DNA of 11,310 nt from SIG447 sp045577075 (GTDB lineage Bacteria; Bacillota; Clostridia; UMGS1883; UMGS1540), in the NCBI GenBank assembly GCA_045577075.1, contig JAZNHR010000047.1, positions 1 through 11,310 of the forward strand, in the 5' to 3' direction. This document shows positions 1 to 6,683 of this stretch, piece after piece. How positions within the stretch are numbered: the first letter of the stretch is position 1; every line of letters starts with the position of its first letter. The position numbers and the translations under genes were made by a program. Below the pieces are notes generated by a model, which did not search any database, was not told the DNA's origin, and saw only the letters and a program-made list of their open reading frames with translations.

Positions 1-1073
1 GTACGGTAGGTGGAGGAGTCGGAAGGAGGGTGACCGGAGATACGGTAAGTGGCAACTTCCAGCAGAGCAGGGCCCTTACCGGTAACCAGCAGTTCCTTCT
101 TGCGGGTGGTAGCGTCGATTACAGCCAGAGGATCGTAGCCATTCACCTTTTCAGCGTGCAGCTGAGAGGGGTTGAAGCCTGCTGCCAGACGAGCGGGGTT
201 GGTATAGCCCATGGTTTCACCCATAGTCTGACCGCCCATACCGTAGAAGTTATTGAATACGTTGAACAGGATCGGCATACCTTCATCGGAGTACTTGCCG
301 TCCATGCCCCACAGCTTGGTGATCTGGTCCATAGAAGCAAAGTTCAGGGATTCCAGAACGGGACCGCGGCCGGTAGCACCGTCGCCGGAGTTGCCGACAA
401 CGATACCCTCCTTGTGGCAGGATCTCTTGTACAGAGCAGCACCCAGTGCGATGGGAGCAGCGCCGCCTACGATAGCGTTGTTGGGCAGAATACCGAAGGG
501 AATGAAGAAAGCGTGCATGGAGCCGCCCAGACCCTTGTTGAAACCGGTGGTACGAGCAAAGATTTCAGCCAGTGCGCCGTACAGCAGGAAGTCCTTGGCC
601 AGATCCTTGATGTTGCCGGTGTTGTTATGCTTTTCAACAACATTCAGGATGGTACCATCCAGGAATTCCTTCATGATGTCGTAAACTTCAGCATCTTCCA
701 GCTTGTTGATGGAGGACAGACCCTTGGCAAGAATTTCACCGTGGCTTCTGTGGGAGCCGAAGATGCAGTCTTCCTTGTTTAAGAGGTAAGCCTGACCGAC
801 TGCAGAAGCTTCCTGACCCATGGAAAGGTGAGCCGGACCGGGGTTGTTGTATGCGATTTCGTTGTATGCGCCGGTGGTTTTTACGAGGTAAAGCATCGTT
901 TCAAACTCACGGATAATGCGCATATCACGCCAGATACGCATAAAATCGTCTTTTGTGTAGTTTTCTTTTTCTTCCTTGATGGTTTTGTTGTACTGGTTTA
1001 CCGGAATGTCAGTAAAGGTTACCGCACCCGGCTTACGCAGCTCGTTCGGGTCCATGAACAGGGACTTTGTCAT
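1..1073 (-). CDS. TPP-dependent 2-oxoacid/acetoin dehydrogenase E1, alpha-type N-terminal region (partial at left edge)
   Basis: Only the first 357 codons are inside the window and no stop is reached. It is the thiamine-diphosphate E1 that decarboxylates or cleaves the keto substrate and passes the acyl unit to the lipoyl arm of the E2 encoded upstream. Visible E1-alpha hallmarks are SHRSHG (107-112), GLGGSMH (181-187), the TPP/Mg motif that opens with GDG (230-232) and closes with NN (274-275), and an RISGHPPSD loop (344-352) like the E1-alpha phosphorylation-loop region. The protein has a roughly 40-residue N-terminal extension, about 40 extra residues at 120-160, and a longer GDG-NN spacing than classical E1-alpha. 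This resembles the long clostridial E1 proteins in which alpha and beta parts are fused; that fusion is an inference, since the beta part would lie outside the window. The start ATG follows AAGGAGG at good spacing, 13 bases after the E3 gene. Substrate is unknown (pyruvate, acetoin or another keto compound). Confidence 0.88.
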   Translation of the reverse strand, partial: MTKSLFMDPNELRKPGAVTFTDIPVNQYNKTIKEEKENYTKDDFMRIWRDMRIIREFETMLYLVKTTGAYNEIAYNNPGPAHLSMGQEASAVGQAYLLNKEDCIFGSHRSHGEILAKGLSSINKLEDAEVYDIMKEFLDGTILNVVEKHNNTGNIKDLAKDFLLYGALAEIFARTTGFNKGLGGSMHAFFIPFGILPNNAIVGGAAPIALGAALYKRSCHKEGIVVGNSGDGATGRGPVLESLNFASMDQITKLWGMDGKYSDEGMPILFNVFNNFYGMGGQTMGETMGYTNPARLAAGFNPSQLHAEKVNGYDPLAVIDATTRKKELLVTGKGPALLEVATYRISGHPPSDSSTYR

Positions 1074-1086
1074 TGTAAATTCCTCC

Positions 1087-2457
1087 TTAACATTTTACTT
1101 GAAAGAGTGCTTCCCGAATAATTTCGCATACAGTAGGATGCGGGAATACGAACTCTTTAATATCATCAATTTTCCACTGGGATTCAATCATCATAACAGC
1201 CGCAATGATGAATTCAGAAGCATAGTTCGAAAGAACGTGACAGCCGAGGATGCGGCGATACTTCTTATCAACAATGAGCTTAATGATGCCGTTGCCGCCT
1301 TCGTTTTCTGCAACGTAGCGACCGCTATACTGCATGGGAAGCTTTACAACCTCGATGTCATAGCCCTTTTCCTTGGCGGTACGCTCGGTTTCGCCACAGC
1401 TACCAACTTCGGGGTTTGTGTAGATAACGGCAGGGATTGCGTCGTAGCGCATAATGTCCTTCTTGCCGATGATGTTGTTTACGGCAACTTCCGCTTCGCG
1501 GTAAGCTGTGTGTGCCAGCATGGACTTTCCGTTTACGTCACCTGCGGCATATACACCGGGAACGTTTGTTTTCATGTGGCGGTCGGTAACGATTGCGCCA
1601 CGGTTTACTTCCACGCCAATCGTTTCGAGACCAATGTCTGCAGAAACAGCACGTCTGCCGATGGAAAGGAGAACCTTGTCAGCCGGAACGCTTTCGATTT
1701 TGCCGTCTTTTTCAAATTTAACAGCATCCTTTGTTACTTCCGTAACTTTAGCGCCCAGGTGGAAGGTAATGCCCTTTGCCTTGTAGTTCTTCAGAAGAAT
1801 ATCGCTGATATCTTCGTCGGTGGGGCCTGCAATCTTCGGGAGCATTTCTACTACTGTGACGTTTGCGCCTACGGAATTATAGTAGGAAGCCATCTCGAGA
1901 CCAATTACGCCGCCGCCGATCACAACGAGGTTTTTCGGAATTTCCGTAAGGTCTAATACTTCACGGTTTGTCATTACCATGCCGCTTTCCACGCCTTCTT
2001 TTACGCCCGGAATCGGGGGTACAACGGCGGAAGAGCCTGTGGCAATGATGAGATTCTTTGCGGTGTATACCTTGCCGTCAGCTTCAACGGTGTAGCCTTC
2101 TGCAGTTTTACCGGTGATTTTGCCGATAGCCTTCACCATTTCAACCTTGTGAGATTTGAGGGTCATTTCAATACCGGAAACGAGGGTGTTTACAACCTTG
2201 TTCTTTCTTTCGATAACCTTTTTCTGGTCAATAGATGCGCCCGTGGTCGTTACGCCGTACTTTTCGCCGTGGTTTGCATAATCAAAAACCTTGGCGGAGT
2301 AGAGGAGAGACTTGGAGGGTACGCAGCCTTCGTTGAGGCATACGCCGCCAAATGCTCTTTTTTCTATAACCAGTGCCTTGAGACCTGCCTGGCCTGCACG
2401 TTCACCTGCAAGATACCCTGCAGGGCCGCCGCCGAGAACGATTAAATCATAAACCAT
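1087..2457 (-). CDS. lpdA: Dihydrolipoyl dehydrogenase (E3)
   Basis: This flavoprotein reoxidises the dihydrolipoyl groups of the neighbouring E2 and passes the electrons to NAD+. At 456 residues it is a normal-length E3, without an N-terminal lipoyl domain. In order it shows the FAD-binding GGGPAG (9-14), the redox disulfide CLNEGC (C40 and C45), the NAD-binding GGGVIGLEMAS (181-191), the second FAD motif YAAGD (303-307), and the C-terminal catalytic HPTVCE dyad (H440, E445) supplied to the partner subunit of the homodimer. The ATG follows AGGAGG, and only 12 bases separate it from the E2 stop; the next gene, E1, begins 13 bases after its own stop, so E2-E3-E1 are surely co-transcribed. The family assignment is secure. 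Placement inside this operon says it serves this complex, although E3 is often shared between complexes. Confidence 0.97.
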   Translation of the reverse strand: MVYDLIVLGGGPAGYLAGERAGQAGLKALVIEKRAFGGVCLNEGCVPSKSLLYSAKVFDYANHGEKYGVTTTGASIDQKKVIERKNKVVNTLVSGIEMTLKSHKVEMVKAIGKITGKTAEGYTVEADGKVYTAKNLIIATGSSAVVPPIPGVKEGVESGMVMTNREVLDLTEIPKNLVVIGGGVIGLEMASYYNSVGANVTVVEMLPKIAGPTDEDISDILLKNYKAKGITFHLGAKVTEVTKDAVKFEKDGKIESVPADKVLLSIGRRAVSADIGLETIGVEVNRGAIVTDRHMKTNVPGVYAAGDVNGKSMLAHTAYREAEVAVNNIIGKKDIMRYDAIPAVIYTNPEVGSCGETERTAKEKGYDIEVVKLPMQYSGRYVAENEGGNGIIKLIVDKKYRRILGCHVLSNYASEFIIAAVMMIESQWKIDDIKEFVFPHPTVCEIIREALFQVKC

Positions 2458-2469
2458 TTTTAAATCCTC

Positions 2470-4170
2470 CTATTTTGCAAGCAAAATGCTGAAGTTTTCC
2501 AGTACCTTTGTCAGTTCTTGCAGGAAGCGGGCAGCAGGTGCGCCGTCAACTGCGCGGTGGTCGAAGGTAAGGGAGAGACCCATCTTCTTGTAGGGCTTGA
2601 GCTCGCCGGCCACCTCGCGAACACCTGTGGTAATGGTGTCAACACCGAGGATACCCGTCTGCGGGGGGTTGATAACCGGGGTGAAGGATTCAATGCCCAT
2701 GGAGCCGAGGTTTGTAACGGTAAAGCTACCGCCTTGGAGAAGGTCAGGGCTGATGGTACCTGCCTGACAAGCCTTTGCAAGCTCTTTACTCTTTACAGAG
2801 ATTTCGTTAAGGCTCATGGAATCTGCACCAAAGAGGGTGGGAACCATAAGACCTCTGGGGGTGTCAACTGCCATACCCAGGTTTACAACGTTAAAGTAAC
2901 GCATGGTGTCGCCCGTAAAGTGTGCATTTAAATCTCTATGATTTTTCAGCACGCGGGAAACAGCGTAGAGGATAATGTCGTTGAGTGTAATATTGGCAAG
3001 ACCGAGTGTTTCCATGTTGTTCTTAACCTTGGAGCGGTATGCCATAATTTCAGCAGCATCAAAGGAGCTGTTTAAGGTAAGCTGTGCCATTTCGGAGAGG
3101 GAAGCGTGCATAGAACGAGCAATAACCTTGCGGATATTGGGAATCTTGACTTCTTCCACTTCCGGTACGGGAGCGGCTACAGCAGCTTGCGCCGGTGCTT
3201 CGGCTTTGGGAGCTTCGGGTGCAACTGTGAGGTCTTCCACGCGTACTCTGCCGCCAATGCCTGTGCCTACCATGCCGGGCTTAAAGCCATCCGCTGCGGC
3301 AGACAGGAAGCCCTGTCCACTGTCAACAAGTGCCTGCACGTCACGTTCAATAATACGGCCGTTCGGGCCTGTGGGTGTTGCCATGGACGGGTCTACGCCA
3401 CGGCGTGCGGCAAGACCGCGTGCACGGGGAGAAATTTTTGCAGTGGAGCCTGCCTGTGCGGTAGCTACTGCAGCAACTGCCGGTGCAGCAGCCTTCGGTG
3501 CTTCCTGCACGGGTGCAGCGGCTTCTGCAGCGCCGTCGGGGCGAAGCTCTGCGGTGGTGTTACCTTCCTTGCCAATTGCACAAACGTTTGTAAGACAGGG
3601 AACGTCGTCACCTTCTTCAAAGAATACATCGAGGAGGATACCGGAAACCTTTGCTTCTTCATCGAAGGTTGCTTTGTCGGTTTCGTATGTAAATAATACG
3701 TCGCCTTCGGAAACGGTATCGCCCTTTTGCTTGTGCCATTTTGCAATGATACAGCTTTCAACGCTCTGCCCCTGCTTCGGCATAATCACGGGGGTTGCGG
3801 TGTTTTCTGTAATGACCTTAGCTACCGGCGCTGCAGCCGTAGGTGCGGCAGCAGGGGCAGCAGGTGCTTCGGGGGCAGGTGCAGGTGCGGCTTCTGCGGC
3901 ACCATTGGGATTGAATTCAGCTGTGCTTTCACCGGCACCTCCGATTACACATACATTGAGAAGGCAAGGAACGTCATCGCCTTCTTCGTAAAATACATCG
4001 AGAAGGATACCGCTGGTCTTTGCTTCTTCATCGAATGTTGCCTTGTCGGTTTCATAGGTGAATAAGATGTCACCCTCGGCTACAGCGTCGCCTTTTTGCT
4101 TGTGCCATTTTGCAATGATACAGCTTTCAACGCTCTGACCCTGCTTAGGCATAATAACTGGTGTTGCCAT
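2470..4170 (-). CDS. Dihydrolipoamide acyltransferase (E2) with two lipoyl domains
   Basis: This 566-residue protein is the core of a 2-oxoacid or acetoin dehydrogenase complex. It carries acyl groups on swinging lipoyl arms and transfers them to CoA. Two nearly identical lipoyl domains occupy about 2-80 and 125-203, with lipoylated lysines expected at K43 and K166 in ETDKATFDEEAK. Ala/Pro-rich flexible linkers follow each domain (about 91-118 and 213-242). A peripheral subunit-binding domain for E1/E3 lies at about 245-282 (ISPRARGLAARRGV). The catalytic domain runs from about 340 to the end, with DHRAVDG (537-543) supplying the active-site His538 and Asp542. The start ATG has AAAGGA upstream and follows a 106-base gap after the dehydrogenase gene. 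Acyl specificity (acetyl or other) cannot be told from motifs; pyruvate dehydrogenase E2 and acetoin dehydrogenase E2 (AcoC) are both possible. Confidence 0.95.
   Translation of the reverse strand: MATPVIMPKQGQSVESCIIAKWHKQKGDAVAEGDILFTYETDKATFDEEAKTSGILLDVFYEEGDDVPCLLNVCVIGGAGESTAEFNPNGAAEAAPAPAPEAPAAPAAAPTAAAPVAKVITENTATPVIMPKQGQSVESCIIAKWHKQKGDTVSEGDVLFTYETDKATFDEEAKVSGILLDVFFEEGDDVPCLTNVCAIGKEGNTTAELRPDGAAEAAAPVQEAPKAAAPAVAAVATAQAGSTAKISPRARGLAARRGVDPSMATPTGPNGRIIERDVQALVDSGQGFLSAAADGFKPGMVGTGIGGRVRVEDLTVAPEAPKAEAPAQAAVAAPVPEVEEVKIPNIRKVIARSMHASLSEMAQLTLNSSFDAAEIMAYRSKVKNNMETLGLANITLNDIILYAVSRVLKNHRDLNAHFTGDTMRYFNVVNLGMAVDTPRGLMVPTLFGADSMSLNEISVKSKELAKACQAGTISPDLLQGGSFTVTNLGSMGIESFTPVINPPQTGILGVDTITTGVREVAGELKPYKKMGLSLTFDHRAVDGAPAARFLQELTKVLENFSILLAK
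3565..4167 (-). repeat. Tandem duplication of the lipoyl domain inside E2
   Basis: The coding DNA for the two lipoyl domains (4167-3934 and 3798-3565) is a direct repeat at a constant 369-base offset. The longest exact match I can trace is 44 bases: 3725-3768 equals 4094-4137. The proteins differ at only about a dozen of some 80 positions. The arrangement suggests a fairly recent duplication or ongoing gene conversion that keeps both copies alike. Confidence 0.9.
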
Positions 4171-4276
4171 AAAATGTAATCCTTTCTGCTCACATAGTAG
4201 CCGTCCTTTCGCTGTGAGCGATTGCGAAACACGGGGCGGAGAATAAGCCGACCGCCACGGCTTTAAAAGCGTTTAA
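4171..4276 (-). other. Intergenic leader between dehydrogenase and E2 with inverted repeats
   Basis: This is the only sizeable gap in the operon. Read on the minus strand it contains a perfect 7-base inverted repeat GCTCACA/TGTGAGC (4213-4219 and 4188-4194) around an 18-base loop, just ahead of the E2 ribosome binding site. Before that lie two overlapping, mutually exclusive GC-rich pairings, AGCCG/CGGCT and GGCGG/CCGCC (about 4234-4263). I see no T-run for a clean terminator and no good -35/-10 pair. It may be an mRNA processing or stability element that sets E2-E3-E1 levels apart from the upstream genes, or a dispersed intergenic repeat. Confidence 0.45.
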
Positions 4277-5533
4277 TTAGATAGCCTTTGCGTTTGCAAG
4301 AAGATATTTTTCCGCTTCTGCGTTCCAGAGGCTGTTGTGACGCTTGCAGATTTCGTCCAGCTTTTTGAACATGGGGTCAGTTTCGCCGAGCTTTGCAAAG
4401 TCGTCAATCGCTACAAGATCCATTTCGATGCCGGTGTAGATCAGTTTCTTACCGCCTTTGATATTCGGCAGGTTCAGGGTTGTGGGCACTGCAGCATTGA
4501 GACCGCCGATATGGGTAATCATAGCCGCAGGATTGATAAGACCCTTTTCCATCATCTTGAGGGATTCCTTCATGTCGTCTGTGTTACCGCCGCTTGTGCC
4601 GACAACGTGTGTGGAAGCGTAGTGAACATTATAGAAGTTAAATTCTGCGCTGAAGGCAGGATTTGTCGGGCCTGCGAAGAAGTTGAGGCAGCCGTCCTTG
4701 CCTAAGATAGCATCAGACATTTCAACAACCGGCTTTACGGGTGCATAGCAGAATACGTCGTCAAAGCCTTTGCCATCTGTCAGGGCGAGAAGGTCTTCCG
4801 CTGTTTTATCAGCCGTGTTAATGTACATCAGCTTTACGCCGCATTTAGCAGCCTCTTCCGGAGAAAGAATACTGGCAGCGCGTGCGAGGCGTGCGTCATC
4901 AATATCAGTAACAACTAAAAGTGCGGGCTTTCTGTCGCAGTGAATTGCATAGTCCACCGCGCCAAGACCCATGGGGCCTGCGCCGGCGAGTAGTGCCATG
5001 TTACCGCCTTCCACAATGCCCATGTCATGAACGTAGCTGCCGGGTGTGGTGTGGTAGTTTGCATGGAAACCGCCAACGATACAGCTCATGGGTTCGGCGA
5101 GTGAGCCATAGAAGAAAGCTTCGCCGTCGTAGGGGAGAAGACCGCCCTGTTCCATCCATTCCTTCGGGATAATAATATATGTAGCATTACCACCGATATT
5201 CTGGAAGGAGTACCCGGGAGCCATTAAAGTGCCCTTGTAACCGATAGCCGGCTGAATAGAGAATTTCTGTCCAACCTTCCATTCGTTTTGCCATTTTGCA
5301 CCGACTTCTACGATTTCACCGCAGAATTCATGGCCGATAATAATCGGATTTTCTGCTACATCGTCAGGCACACGCTTGTGGTCGGCACCCTGAATGGCGG
5401 CTTTGTAAGAGGACATACAGAGAGAGTCGGAAACTATCTTTGCAAGGATTTCATCATCCTGCAGTGCCGGCAGTTCGAATTCCTCCAGTCTCAGGTCGTT
5501 TTTGCCATAGAGTCTGACTGCTTTCGTTTTCAT
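4277..5533 (-). CDS. Zinc-dependent medium-chain alcohol/polyol dehydrogenase (sorbose-1-phosphate reductase-like)
   Basis: A 418-residue member of the zinc-dependent medium-chain dehydrogenase/reductase superfamily. The N-terminal GroES-like domain carries the catalytic zinc ligands Cys39, His68 and Glu69 (GHE at 67-69), and Glu147 (LAEP) matches the acidic residue seen in polyol dehydrogenases. The four-cysteine structural zinc lobe is absent. The Rossmann domain has GAGPMGLG (184-191), and Asp210 at the end of the second strand favours NAD over NADP. Length and overall pattern recall SorE (L-sorbose-1-phosphate reductase) more than the 350-residue butanediol or sorbitol dehydrogenases; this is recognition from memory, not an alignment. 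The gene lies 32 bases after the DeoR regulator, with AGAAAGGAAG as its ribosome binding site, and precedes the E2-E3-E1 genes. It probably makes, or competes for, the keto substrate of that complex. Exact substrate unknown. Confidence 0.85.
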   Translation of the reverse strand: MKTKAVRLYGKNDLRLEEFELPALQDDEILAKIVSDSLCMSSYKAAIQGADHKRVPDDVAENPIIIGHEFCGEIVEVGAKWQNEWKVGQKFSIQPAIGYKGTLMAPGYSFQNIGGNATYIIIPKEWMEQGGLLPYDGEAFFYGSLAEPMSCIVGGFHANYHTTPGSYVHDMGIVEGGNMALLAGAGPMGLGAVDYAIHCDRKPALLVVTDIDDARLARAASILSPEEAAKCGVKLMYINTADKTAEDLLALTDGKGFDDVFCYAPVKPVVEMSDAILGKDGCLNFFAGPTNPAFSAEFNFYNVHYASTHVVGTSGGNTDDMKESLKMMEKGLINPAAMITHIGGLNAAVPTTLNLPNIKGGKKLIYTGIEMDLVAIDDFAKLGETDPMFKKLDEICKRHNSLWNAEAEKYLLANAKAI

Positions 5534-5565
5534 AATAAAAACTTCCTTTCTGCATTGATTTCTAT

Positions 5566-6321
5566 TTAGATTAACCGAACACCTGCACGGGTAAGATGGG
5601 AAAGTGCCGCCTTATCCGTATGGCTGTCCGTTACAAAATAGTCGATATCTTGTGCTTTTGCAAAGGTAAAGGGGTGATTGTGGGTAAGCTTTGTGCTGTC
5701 CATTACCATAATGACTTTGTTTGCTGCCGCAATCACGGTTTGTTTTAGCTGCGCTTCGTCATATGTACCGCAGGTAAAACCAAGGTCAGGTGAATAGCCG
5801 GAGGATGCCATCAGCGCCGTCCCAATGTTGATGCCGGAGAGAAAGGACGTTGCCCCAAGCCCCGAAAGAGAAATACTGCGGCGGCTTAATTTGCCGCTTG
5901 TCATGCTGACCTCGCAGTTGGGGTTTTTAATTAGCTCCAGTGCAAGGTATGGGTCATTCGTAATGGCAAAGAGGGGCTTTTCTCCTAAGTTTTGCACCAC
6001 ATGCATCATGGTGCTGCCTGCGTCAAAATAAATGCAGCTGTCATCATCAATAAGCGAAACTGCCTTTTTGGCAATTTCGTGCTTTAAATCGGCGTTTTCC
6101 GATTCTCTATGATGATACGCTGCTTCTCGTCTGAGGGATAAATGGCGGATACTTTTCGCACCGCCTTTGGTACGCACAACATCGCCGCAGGACTCGAGAT
6201 ACTCCAAATCGCGGCGTATGGTCATGGTGGAAACATCGGGAAAAATCGCCGAAAGTTCTGCAATGGAAGCTTCGCCCTTGGCAGTGATAAGTGCTAAAAT
6301 TTTCTCACGTCTGTCCCACAT
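5566..6321 (-). CDS. DeoR/GlpR-family transcriptional regulator
   Basis: A 251-residue regulator, normal length for the family. The N-terminal winged helix-turn-helix (about 5-55) contains STMTIRRDLEYLE (31-43), the DeoR recognition-helix signature, followed by GGA at 53-55. The C-terminal sugar-phosphate-sensing domain shows FDAGST (99-104), TND (121-123) and MDSTK (207-211), typical of family members that bind phosphorylated sugars. The first gene of the operon, it most likely represses itself and the dehydrogenase/E2/E3/E1 genes until a phosphorylated intermediate accumulates. I chose the ATG at 6321 rather than the in-frame GTG at 6333: the Shine-Dalgarno GGGAGG (6333-6338) lies 11 bases before the ATG but overlaps the GTG. 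The effector is unknown. Confidence 0.92.
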   Translation of the reverse strand: MWDRREKILALITAKGEASIAELSAIFPDVSTMTIRRDLEYLESCGDVVRTKGGAKSIRHLSLRREAAYHHRESENADLKHEIAKKAVSLIDDDSCIYFDAGSTMMHVVQNLGEKPLFAITNDPYLALELIKNPNCEVSMTSGKLSRRSISLSGLGATSFLSGINIGTALMASSGYSPDLGFTCGTYDEAQLKQTVIAAANKVIMVMDSTKLTHNHPFTFAKAQDIDYFVTDSHTDKAALSHLTRAGVRLI

Positions 6322-6332
6322 AACGTTTCGCA

Positions 6333-6338
6333 CCTCCC
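6333..6338 (-). promoter_or_regulatory. Ribosome binding site that fixes the DeoR-family gene start
   Basis: GGGAGG on the minus strand ends 11 bases before the ATG at 6321. The longer frame's GTG codon (6333-6331) starts on the last base of this motif and could not use it, so the shorter 251-residue product is preferred. Confidence 0.75.
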
Positions 6339-6352
6339 GTTTTATTCTAACA

Positions 6353-6444
6353 GAAAAAATGATATTTTTTCACATCCAGTAACAGTATACATGAAAAAAA
6401 TTAACATGTCAATAGAAAGCGTGTTTTTTCTTAAATTTTTTTCA
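6353..6444 (-). promoter_or_regulatory. Repeated TGAAAAAAAT boxes around the operon promoter (candidate regulator operators)
   Basis: The ten-base motif TGAAAAAAAT appears at 6435-6444 (minus strand, upstream of the -35) and at 6392-6401 (plus strand, between -35 and -10). A variant, TGAAAAAATA, sits at 6363-6372 (minus strand, near the start point). The last is part of an 8-base inverted repeat, GAAAAAAT/ATTTTTTC at 6353-6360 and 6364-6371. Spaced copies across a promoter fit binding by the adjacent DeoR-type repressor, but A-runs are common in AT-rich DNA, so the assignment is tentative. Confidence 0.4.
6384..6412 (-). promoter_or_regulatory. Sigma-A-type promoter of the deoR-dehydrogenase-E2-E3-E1 operon
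   Basis: On the minus strand a perfect TTGACA (6412-6407) is followed, after exactly 17 bases, by TATACT (6389-6384). Transcription should begin near 6377, giving a leader of about 55 bases before the regulator's ATG. No other promoter of comparable quality is seen upstream of the operon. Confidence 0.85.
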
Positions 6445-6503
6445 CGCCTTATATATATAAATAAGGAAACGAAAAATTTATTTTTATTTTTTTCGAAAAA
6501 GTG
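6413..6503. other. AT-rich divergent intergenic DNA with two palindromes
   Basis: No gene is present. Two inverted repeats stand out: GCGTG/CACGC at 6419-6423 and 6443-6447, enclosing T-rich DNA, and CCTTAT/ATAAGG at 6447-6452 and 6461-6466, with an ATATATAA centre. The stretch lies between two divergent promoters, so it may act as an UP-element, an operator or a bent-DNA spacer. Confidence 0.5.
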
Positions 6504-6532
6504 TTGACAAAATTTCGCCTTTATGCTATACT
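6504..6532 (+). promoter_or_regulatory. Promoter of tRNA-Leu
   Basis: A perfect TTGACA (6504-6509), a 17-base spacer and TATACT (6527-6532) preceded by TGC, which gives an extended -10. The expected start is near 6539-6541, about ten bases before the mature tRNA. The strength of the signal fits a stable-RNA gene. Confidence 0.88.
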
Positions 6533-6550
6533 AATCAGCGTTGAACAAAT

Positions 6551-6634
6551 GCGAGTGTGCTGGAATTGGCAGACAGGCACGTTTGAGGGGCGTGTGCTTA
6601 TGGCGTACGGGTTCAAGTCCCGTCACTCGCACCA
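6551..6634 (+). tRNA. tRNA-Leu (anticodon GAG)
   Basis: An 84-base class II tRNA with encoded CCA (6632-6634). The acceptor stem pairs GCGAGTG (6551-6557) with CACTCGC (6624-6630), and A6631 is the discriminator. The D-stem is CTG/CAG. The anticodon stem pairs CACGT (6578-6582) with GCGTG (6590-6594) around the loop TTGAGGG, giving anticodon GAG at 6585-6587, which reads CUC/CUU leucine codons. A variable arm with a 3-base stem (TGC/GCG, 6595-6605) confirms the leucine-type long arm. The T-arm is ACGGG-TTCAAGT-CCCGT. It is a single-gene transcription unit with its own promoter and terminator. Confidence 0.96.
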
Positions 6635-6636
6635 AG

Positions 6637-6667
6637 AAAAAAAGACATCCATCGGATGTCTTTTTTT
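6637..6667. terminator. Bidirectional intrinsic terminator between tRNA-Leu and murC
   Basis: A-run, GACATCC (6644-6650), ATC loop, GGATGTC (6654-6660), T-run of seven. Because the A-run pairs with the T-run, the structure reads the same on both strands and can end the tRNA transcript rightward and the convergent murC transcript leftward. It begins three bases after the CCA end. Confidence 0.92.
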
Positions 6668-6683
6668 CGTTCTATACAAAATT

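Noticed and set aside
30..782. A 250-codon open frame on the plus strand opposite E1
   Set aside because: It is the antisense shadow of the strongly codon-biased E1 gene. It has no ribosome binding site and no recognisable domains, while the minus strand carries clear E1-alpha motifs.
976..1956. A 326-codon open frame on the plus strand opposite E3
   Set aside because: Cys/Phe/Asn-rich, domain-free sequence antisense to a textbook dihydrolipoyl dehydrogenase.
2975..3991. A 338-codon Ala/Ser-rich open frame on the plus strand opposite E2
   Set aside because: The low-complexity composition is the reverse complement of the Ala/Pro linkers and repeated lipoyl domains of E2; no domains or start signals are seen.
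6322..6333. GTG start at 6333 adding four residues to the DeoR-family regulator
   Set aside because: The GTG overlaps the Shine-Dalgarno GGGAGG, which cannot then serve it; the ATG at 6321 is correctly placed.
6551..6634. tRNA-Leu as a mobile-element attachment site
   Set aside because: No integrase, no repeated tRNA 3' end and no foreign-looking cargo beside it; both flanks are ordinary promoter and terminator DNA.
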